From the NCBI GenBank assembly GCA_963854835.1, contig OY978527.1, positions 36,231,040 to 36,295,039 on the forward strand: 64,000 bases of DNA. The letters run 5' to 3'. Source of the DNA: Megamerina dolium (Eukaryota > Arthropoda > Insecta > Diptera > Megamerinidae). The notes under the pieces were generated by a model. That model saw only the letters and a program-made list of their open reading frames with translations. It was not told where the DNA came from and ran no database searches. A program made the translations under genes and the position numbers. Every line of letters starts with the position of its first letter. The first letter of the stretch is position 1. Of this stretch, positions 56,345-64,000 are shown piece by piece.

Positions 56345-58800
56345 TCAATCGATATTCGACCCTTTTAGAAGGATTTGTACCAATTAAATACATTAGTACA
56401 TGAAGTAGTAGACTCTCCGTAAGTTTTCTGCTATCAATTATATATTAATTCTGCCGATCGATAACCAGATCTGAAAGTTATGATAAAAACCAAAATATTT
56501 GGGATATTTTTACGATGCTCACAAGGTAGTTTTTCAATTAAGGTGCGAACATTTCAATACTATTTCTATTTTTGTATGGGAAGCGACTCAACCTAATGCA
56601 CATCACATGTCTGTTTTTGCCGCTTCGACCGCCACAACGAATGGTTTAATTATTTGTCAATTAAAAAATAAGAATAAGAAAAAACACACATACACGACAT
56701 AATGACATCAGTAAGAACAATTACAATTTTAATTTTAATAACACAGCATAAACTTATGATCTCATCCCATGAATTAAACATGCATCATAAGTAATAAAAA
56801 CTATGTGTTAAACATGCTTGTATGAGCAAACACATAATATACACGTTTGATTATAACAAATCCTTGCAGTTGAACAGACTCGATTACAATTGCGAACGTT
56901 ACATTGTTTATTTGTCTTATTGCTCGCCATTAGAAATAGTCAATTGATACCTCTGCAATATTTGGTACTAGTTACTGAACTAGTAAAACGATTATAGTCT
57001 TCTTATTATCTTGCAAGATTTCAACCAGATCCAAATAAATTATACAAAGTGAAGTGTAAGTATTCTTATTCGAAAGAAAAATTACCAAGGACCTCAGAAG
57101 TCTCATTTTCGTCGAAACATTGTGTAGAAACTGTAGGACTTTCAAAACACTCCCCACAACAAGGTGGAAAGCATTTGAACATAATTATCTACGACAAGTT
57201 TGTTGTAGTAATTATTGAAAAAAAAAAAAAATAATATCCAAGTAGGGGTTAAATGTCTCAACAATACAATACGAAACTGACTTCATCAATCAGCATAAAA
57301 CGTATTGGTAGCTGAAGCGAACTCAAGCAAATATCAATCCTGATTCATGTAAAAAAGGGACAAAAAAATGTAGTGCAAAACTCCTTCAAAAGTTTCGTGA
57401 CCATTGTTGTTGCTCTACACATGGGTTTGGGATTTTAAAGTGGGTTCCACAGAACGGCTAAATGCTGAAATTATGTCCAAAATAATGATGGACTATGGTC
57501 TGTGGAAAAACGCTATCTGTACGGAACAATATCATAGAAGCTAGAACAACAATGAAAAAAATTAATTAATTTTAAATATTCAGTCGAATGATCAAGGATA
57601 TGCAAAGGTACATTCCTATGAAATATGATGAAAAAATGGCTGCCAGTTGCTCCCAAAAAATTTTGGACATAATAGCCAACGCAGGAGACGTCGGCTGAAA
57701 GTAAAAGATTTTTTAAATTACATATACGCTTCATATACGCTTTTTAGTGTGTTTGTTTACTGAACACACTAAAATAACATATTATATAATTATAGAATAT
57801 AAGTATTGTGCTGAATTAGCTGAAGAATATTAAGAATCGATTAAAAATATATTATACTCGTATTTTCAATTTATGTTTTGATCATGTATAGAAAACTTGC
57901 TACGCTAAGGCGCACACACTAATGTACTATAAATTATGCACATACATATTTATAAAGCAACATCTCTAAAAGCTAGTGACGCCTGACAATGACGGCGGCA
58001 ACGTTTGTTATATTAATCATAATAAATACAATTAAATTTGATGTCAATACATAAGCACATACAAATTATTACATTGCTGCTGTTACTCATATTGCACTGT
58101 AGATCTCTATATATACTCGTACCTACATATGCGTACTGATGACTACACGACTGACTGGCTAATGACTAAATCAGCATTTGTATGTAGTAGCATTATTTAC
58201 TTTAGCTACCACATAACGACACCGGTACCGGACATTGACACACATGCACATGCGCATGCATATAAATACCACATTTGGTAATTCACTCAATTCAATAATC
58301 AACTTGAATAAAATGCAATTGGCTATATTTACTTACATATTGTATATACGATAGACGACATGCTTACATACATATGTTCACTCATATTTGATCAGAACCA
58401 TCAATGTTATAACTACATATCGTAATTCGCAAGCCAACGAAAATGAAAATGAGAAAGATTTCTCACTATTTAACAAACCTTTAAGTAAGGTTGGAGTCAG
58501 TGGACTTTCTGTCATGAATCTGATCCAAAGAAGGCCGAATGGTTGGACAGGCCAAGGTTTCCACATCGATTTGGAGACAATATTAGATAATAATATATGA
58601 ACTTATTCGACTAGATCAACAAAGACCGCCCAAATATAGTATGTTTAGTCGATAGTAAAATCGCGTGAATACGAAGAAGGATTGCTTCCATATTCACCAT
58701 ATTTCTGAGATGCGGCGATTTTCTGCTTCCATCCATGTCATGTTTTCGATTTTTACACTTTAAAACTGGTTTTCCACCATTCCTTGAGAAATGAAGCCAT
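56345..58800. other. Non-coding stretch, one TATA-like promoter motif
   Basis: TATAAATA at 58261-58268 with TTCACTCAATTCA about 22-34 bp downstream could be a TATA/initiator pair on the plus strand, but only a 13-codon frame follows. The frame at 58388-58600 has no recognisable domain. Nothing else was seen. Confidence 0.3.
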
Positions 58801-58809
58801 TTGGCAAGC

Positions 58810-59005
58810 TTAGACAGTATTAAAGTAGACCTAATTGTATTAGTCGCTTCCGAACGGCAAACCCCGTGACATCTCGTGTTCTGATCTTTGTTACAAAATT
58901 CTTCTAGAAGAAGTTCCAATTGCTTGGCAACAGGTTGTCACTGTTCGAAAGACGAATCTTTTCGATATTAATGTTGCCTCAGCCGGAGATCGAACCCGGG
59001 TTATC
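58810..59005 (-). mobile_element. tRNA-headed SINE, copy lacking both extremities
   Basis: Read on the minus strand: ACCCGGGTTCGATCTCCGGC (B box), GAGGCAACATTAATATCGAA, AAGATTCGTCTTTCGAACAG, TGTTGCCAAGCAATTGG, ATGTCACGGGGTTTGCCG and TTCGGAAGCGACTAATAC, ending at a TAGGTC-like TAGGTCTACTTTAATACTG. The A box and 3' tail are missing. Confidence 0.78.
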
Positions 59006-59194
59006 GGGAAGTCACCAAGAAAAATGAAAGTCAAAAAATCACGTCAAAGCCGATAGGAAATCAAAGCAATGTTGGTACACCTTCTTCATCGAAGTTCTCT
59101 GATGTTTGCATGCGGAGAGGGTATTAGATATCGGACACCTATTGTCTGTTAGACGTTCTTATTTGATTACTGAACGATTGGTTTAAGGGGCAGG

Positions 59195-59462
59195 TGTATA
59201 AAGACTTTTAAAGACAATTGGCAATTCTTCCGACAGTAACAACTTGCCATGAAAAAGCTTCTAAAAAGAACTCTGTGACAACGCTCAGAAAAAGTGATGT
59301 CACAAGTGTTCTGCCGTTCGGAACCGGCTAAAATAAGTAGGTCCATTCTAATACTGTCCAAATTTAAGACGCACAACAGTAATGGAAGAGAAGCTCGGCC
59401 AATTAGCCCTTTGGGGCTTTAAGTGCCACATATTTATTTTATTTTTTTTTGTATAAAGACTT
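59195..59462 (+). repeat. 13-bp target-site duplication around a truncated SINE
   Basis: TGTATAAAGACTT at 59195-59207 and 59450-59462, perfect, flanking the SINE copy at 59208-59449. Confidence 0.9.
59208..59449 (+). mobile_element. tRNA-headed SINE, young 5'-truncated copy
   Basis: 242 bp between perfect duplications. It begins in the body (AAGACAATTGGCAATTC) and runs intact to CTTTGGGGCTTTAAGTGCC and an ATTTATTTTATTTTTTTTT tail. It is nearly identical to the complete copy at 19009-19387 over the shared part. The clean truncation plus duplication shows retrotransposition by a LINE machinery. Confidence 0.93.
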
Positions 59463-59737
59463 CGCACCGCATTTGTTCGATATATACTGGAATAAGCAAC
59501 TAATCATTGGAGCCCGCATCATCAATTGTTCAAAAATAGTAAATTTTACTTTTGGCTTCGATGAGCCTTCGTTGGAACACATTGTGAAATCTCCATCATA
59601 CACAGATGGCCTTAAGCTATTGAATCTACTATATCTGGAAAGTTGACGAGCAACGCTGAATGTCACATGATCCATTTCATTGTTTATGTTGCGATTTTAA
59701 TTCTCATTACTATCATAGGTCATATAGGACATAGCTT

Positions 59738-59962
59738 GGAGCCGAATCTCAGTTGGATAGTGCGTTGTTCTTTTGTGCATGAATCTTATGTTGTGAGTTT
59801 AAATACTCGTCGAGACAAATTTAATAGCAAGATTTATTTTTTCAAATGTTAGCTACCTGTCGACGAGCAATTGGCAAATCTTACGACAGTAACAATTTGT
59901 CATTTCTTCTTTGGAGCCTAATTGCCAATTGCTTGCCGACAATTGGGCACCATTGTGAAAAA
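59738..59962 (+). mobile_element. Old tRNA-headed SINE with an inverted body fragment attached
   Basis: The tRNA-like head is GAGCCGAATCTCAGTTGG, GTGAGTTTAAATACTCG. The body piece CTGTCGACGAGCAATTGGC and TTACGACAGTAACAATTTG ends near 59900. Directly after, GCCAATTGCTTGCCGACA and GGGCACCATTG (59920-59955) are the same body region in reverse, so the two could pair as a stem of about 20 bp. Confidence 0.55.
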
Positions 59963-59964
59963 TT

Positions 59965-61185
59965 ATATTGATAAAATCAGAACAATTGTATGTACAAGTT
60001 GAAAAATGAAATGAATTTTGATAAAAATTCCTATATATTTCTATTCGAGGCTAGGTATATATAATACAATCGCAGTAGCGTATAAAAAATTGATTATACA
60101 TATATTGTACAATAGTTTTGCCACAAAATACAACAACCACATTAGTATGTTCGTATGTATGAATGTACGCACAAACATTTATACGACATACAACGTCATA
60201 TAGCATAGCTTGGCATACGTGCATACATACATACAATTTGCCGCTAAACAGTTATTATGCAATTTTTGCATTTTGTTATAACTTTGCAATTACCTAGTTG
60301 CTTAACAGTAAATTTGTGCATTTCCTATAATTTTACAATACATTTTGCATTTTACTTTCTTTCGATATTTATTTATTGTATATAAATACTACATATGCGA
60401 TTACTTGTATGTGTGTGTATGCATATATTTGTCATTGCGAGGTTGCTTTCTCAGATAGGATCACTTACTACAACACAGTTTAGGCAATAATTATGTAACT
60501 TCTACAGGGTTTTTTTTTTGGCAATCATTACAAATACATACAATACAATACAATATACAATACATAGGTATATCTTCGACTCTGCCCAAGCGACGCCCAT
60601 TTATTTGACCTGATGCAGATTGGTATCATCAGCAAAGAAAAATTCGAGGTTTGACAGCAAAATATTGATTGTGTAATATTCCCAATAATAGAAGAAAGAA
60701 CAGAAACCTTTGCTGTAAAACGACTTAATGTGCATTGTATAATATATATAAAATATAGTTGATATCGTTTATTTTGTGGTAATTCGTGAGCTGTTGAGAA
60801 TTTTCAAAAATCCTCTGAAAACTGGAGTGAGTATGTATTCTGCTAAAGGAAAGATAATGAGATTTGTCTGATGAGGTTTCCTTTAAATAAAAATCTAAAT
60901 AAATTTGAAATTTTTATTTTAGTTTTTAGCTACTGCTATTTCCATCCAATTAAGAATAATATAACTCTTTGAATATATATTTTATTTGGTCGAGGGTCTT
61001 GAAAGAGTTACAAGGCTAATGTTCGTCAGTATATGGCCACTGGGCGCACGTTGACGCATTCATTAATTAATAATGAAAATTGTATGACAAATTACGAAGT
61101 CAGTCTAATTTCCATAGAAAACCTCACTGTATGATGTTTACAAAATTCGATTTGAGACATTTTGAAAAGGTTCCACCTCATGAAC
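59965..61185. other. Non-coding stretch
   Basis: Low-complexity CATACATA runs. No gene is supported. Confidence 0.35.
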
Positions 61186-61189
61186 GGTT

Positions 61190-61650
61190 ATAACTAAATC
61201 TGACCTATATTTTGGGAATCATCATAAAATAAACCAACCGGAGAAGCATCCAAGTGTACAAGTATCTTTCCGTATGTATAATACAAGCTGTGACTCGAAG
61301 TAAACAGGACTTTAAAAAAAAAACACAAAATGGATATTTTTGCAATATCCGTTTCAATATAATGATTTGCACAATCAAGAAGCATTTCGAATGAGTAATT
61401 TAGACCGTCTGTAGGGTTGTAATACCGATTGATGGCACAAGCCTTTTGGATGGCCTCTATGTCCTTATAGTGCTTTACTTTCATTGGCACATCTATTTTT
61501 CCATATAAACAAAAGTCACATGGTGCAAGATCTGGCGAATATGGAAAGTAGTAGATGGTCACAATGCGATTTTTTGTAAAAAAAAAAAATTAGCCATAAG
61601 TATCGATCGATGTGACAGCGCATTGTCGTGCAACAGACGCCAACTCGTCT
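61190..61650 (-). pseudogene. mariner transposase relic, C-terminal half
   Basis: The minus strand reads RLLHDNALSHRSILMANF (second Asp, about 61640-61590), a frame break at an A-run, then YFPYSPDLAPCDFCLYGKID (third Asp kept), a KHYKDIEAIQKACAINRYY stretch and SFEMLLDCANHYIE. The N-terminal half was not found. The LLHDN...SHRS and SPDLAPCDF motifs separate it from the other relics. Confidence 0.85.
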
Positions 61651-61654
61651 ATTT

Positions 61655-63695
61655 GCTTCTACATATTTATCCAATTGTATATACTGACAGGATGTCGAGG
61701 AAAATGTATCTTTCCTACGCAACCAACCATCAAAACAGGGATGTTTTTGAAAAGTTCGTTTACATTGAGACGCTTCTTGTAAGTAATACTGATATGTACA
61801 TTTATCAATATAATATGTACATTAAGGTGGCCGACAAATGTATGAGAGAAACGTTTTAAATGCAATTATTAGTTCTCTTTGGTTAGAAATATTCGAATTG
61901 AAAAAATAACTATAAAGTTTCGTCCCTATTGATGAAATTTTGTTATTGGTTTGTTATTATTTAATCATTATCCATTAATTAATTATTAATCATTAATCAT
62001 TTAAAATCATCATTAAAATTGATGTCATATGAAATTTGCTCTCTATTGATTTTCTAACCTCAAAATATTTTCGAAACATAATTTTCACCGATTTCCACCT
62101 TTTAAGGTGCTCTCCTTAAGAATTGATATTATCGTAAAAAACGCTCCTAGCGCATTGAGGTTTGTAGGGGGTCCCTCCTAAAGGAAGGAGATATGCGAAT
62201 GTATATCTTTATGGAAATATTGGGAATAAAAAATTAATCGGGATTGCTTTTTATTTGATTACCCTATTCGGCCTGGAAGCTATGTGATTATTTGTAGAAT
62301 TTTAACTATATTGCCTTCAATTTATATGGATAGATGGAGATAGAGGGTAAGTATGTCTGGAAAAGATCAAATATGACACAAAAGATCTATTAGGTCGCAG
62401 TGTCGGTCTTTGGGCAACGTACAACAGTAAATTATTATGTCCTGAATATGTGAAGGAGGTAAAAATAATGGTTGTCTGGGTTCCAGTTCATCTTCCTAGA
62501 GGCCATAACTCTACCTTCCCGTTTGTGAGCTTACTGAAGGGAGAAATGGGGGATAAATATATTTAAAAAAATGTTATAATGTAAGAATAATTTGAAATTT
62601 CTTTAAAAATATCCTTTCCATTATCTTGCTGTGTTTTTATATTTTCTTCAAATAACAAATCACTATCATTAAAATCTTTATTAGTAATTTCGTAATAAAT
62701 CTTCTATTAAAACTATTCTTCTATTAGATCGAAACGAAAATCGAATGCTGCAAATCCGAATTATTGTCGAAGTACATGCAAAGAAACTGCAATTAAAACT
62801 GTTGCACGGTCGTGACAAATAGTTAACGCGTATTGTTGAAACCTGTATAACATAATAGGCTGCAAACGCTAACAAGGCTATTTTAGATTCAAGTGGAACA
62901 TTTGAAGCAACATCGATCAGTGCAATCAATCATTTCTATTTTAAATAAGGTGGTTCATAGAAATTTGGAGACAACACTGAATGCAAGGCAAAGAATCGTG
63001 TGCAAAGAAGGGCAATATCTGAAAGATGTGCCGAAAAAACGAGAAGTACACGACCGAAGCAGAGAAAAATACTGAAGACAACCATAATGACAACAAAAAT
63101 AACTCGATTTCGAAAGAAAATCATATTACTTACGCTGCGAACTGTATTTTAAAATATTTATTTTCAATAAAAACATCAAGCTAGTATGCACAAATGCGAT
63201 ATTTTTAATATTTAATTATCTTCGGCAGTTCTTTGGGGATAACTTTGTTGACAACACTGATGACAATTATTGTTCACAACGAAACAAATTGTAATTACGA
63301 CTTAACGATAAATACTCATACCTTAAATAAGTCGATGAATAAACAAATCCCCTAAGGTATTGTGAGGTAAATCAGTATTTATACGTCGGCTCGTAGGATA
63401 TTGTAGTCACTCGTGCAGAGCTCTAATAAATAAATAGCTCTAATACATGTGCTTATGAAATAGTGTATTCGAGCGTACAATTTATATTTAAATATATATC
63501 ATTTTTAGATCTACATGTAATTAAAGCAATTGAAATTATAAGTATAGGTATGTGTATACATGTAAGAGTATTGGTCTAATGACAACTTTGCACACGAATA
63601 CATACAATATATCGATTAGTGAGAGTTGCAATTTGTACAATACAACAAATGGAACAAACAAAATCATACATTTGTACGCATTCAATCGTTAAGAT
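61655..63695. other. Mostly non-coding; possible LINE RNase H trace
   Basis: A plus-strand frame near 62380-62565 reads a SKLLCPEYVKEVKIMVVWVP stretch that loosely fits the end of an RNase H domain (SKLxxEC...VxxxWVPGH), without the diagnostic GNE. It is weak. The remainder is unassigned, with a TTAAGGTGG motif at 61822 and ATTAAT repeats near 61960-62010. Confidence 0.25.
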
Positions 63696-63701
63696 TTTAT
63701 A

Positions 63702-64000
63702 TAGGGTGTTTCATTTAAGGGCACCTTTAACAAATGGCGTTTTTATGACAAATCAAGCTGTCATACTGACATATTATTCATTGTATTTTTGCTCAGTGTT
63801 CTTTGACATTGCATCATGGTCGTTCAGAAATTATTCTGCTGTATTACCAAAATCAGCAATGCTTGCCAAACTACCAGTGACACCATGGAATTATTGCGAG
63901 AACAATTTAGTGAACGAAATTTAAAAGCACAGAGCAGAACATATTAGCCGCTGATACGATCAGCATTTAAATGAAATAATCTTCAAACAAAAAATATATA
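63702..64000 (+). pseudogene. 5' end of another Tc1/mariner-type element, cut by the window edge
   Basis: Starts at a terminus-like AGGGTGTTTCATTTAAGGGC. About 115 bp in, a plus-strand frame reads GRSEIILLYYQNQQCL, which resembles the transposase N-terminus EIIKLYYQNQ of an insect Tc1/mariner group, then a stop and a HHGIIARTI stretch. It is frame-broken. Its 3' part lies outside the window. Confidence 0.5.

Noticed and set aside
1..64000. CRISPR arrays, rRNA genes, bacterial-type operons or phage genes.
   Set aside because: None seen. The repeats are eukaryotic mobile elements and microsatellites.

Overview
The window looks like nuclear DNA from a higher (cyclorrhaphan) fly. A tephritid-like fruit fly is my best guess, from overall character and not from any database match. 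The DNA is AT-rich and full of short CATACATACATATGTA-type and TTG/GTT repeats. It has a 66-nt intron with good GT/AG borders, a glutamine-rich insect-type protein, and a heavy load of mariner/Tc1 elements, LINE fragments and a tRNA-headed SINE. There is no bacterial operon structure, CRISPR array or rRNA.

Genes: all credible host coding sequence lies in the first 13.4 kb and is on the minus strand. (1) 128-1987 is a two-exon gene for a 597-residue single-pass membrane protein. Its layout (N-terminal WxxV motif, one membrane segment, short coiled coil, charged C-terminal half) resembles the ER-phagy receptor CCPG1. (2) 8297-8524 is a possible small two-exon gene of 56 codons. (3) 9035-13342 is one 4.3-kb coding exon for a 1435-residue, mostly disordered protein with SH3-type, tyrosine and amphipathic-helix motifs, which I could not name. 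A splice-acceptor-like sequence just upstream of its ATG suggests a 5' non-coding exon further right, so part of the rest of the window may be its first intron. A cluster of TATCGATR (DRE-like) sites at 5.08-5.19 kb looks like a housekeeping-type fly promoter.

From 13.4 to 64 kb I found no host coding sequence, only layered mobile-element debris. This includes at least ten mariner/Tc1-type relics from clearly different lineages, at 15.2, 19.5, 29.9, 34.5, 39.4, 42.6, 46.6, 49.0, 55.9, 61.2 and 63.7 kb. It also includes one nearly intact Tc1-like element with complete ends (37333-38983), four or five LINE ORF2 pieces (16.4, 25.1, 25.9, 51.3 and perhaps 62.4 kb), and a decayed LTR-element gag (28.4-29.1 kb). 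A small inverted-repeat element occurs twice (7.7 and 40.5 kb), and several degenerate repeat families recur.

The most coherent unexplained item is the SINE family. Thirteen copies share a tRNA-like pol III promoter head, a roughly 250-nt body and an ATTTATTTTATTTTT tail. Two copies (19009-19387 and 59208-59449) carry perfect 13-bp target-site duplications. Two others sit inside mariner relics, which gives relative ages. One locus (42.38-44.28 kb) appears to be a three-level nest: a SINE within a mariner within a terminal-inverted-repeat element.
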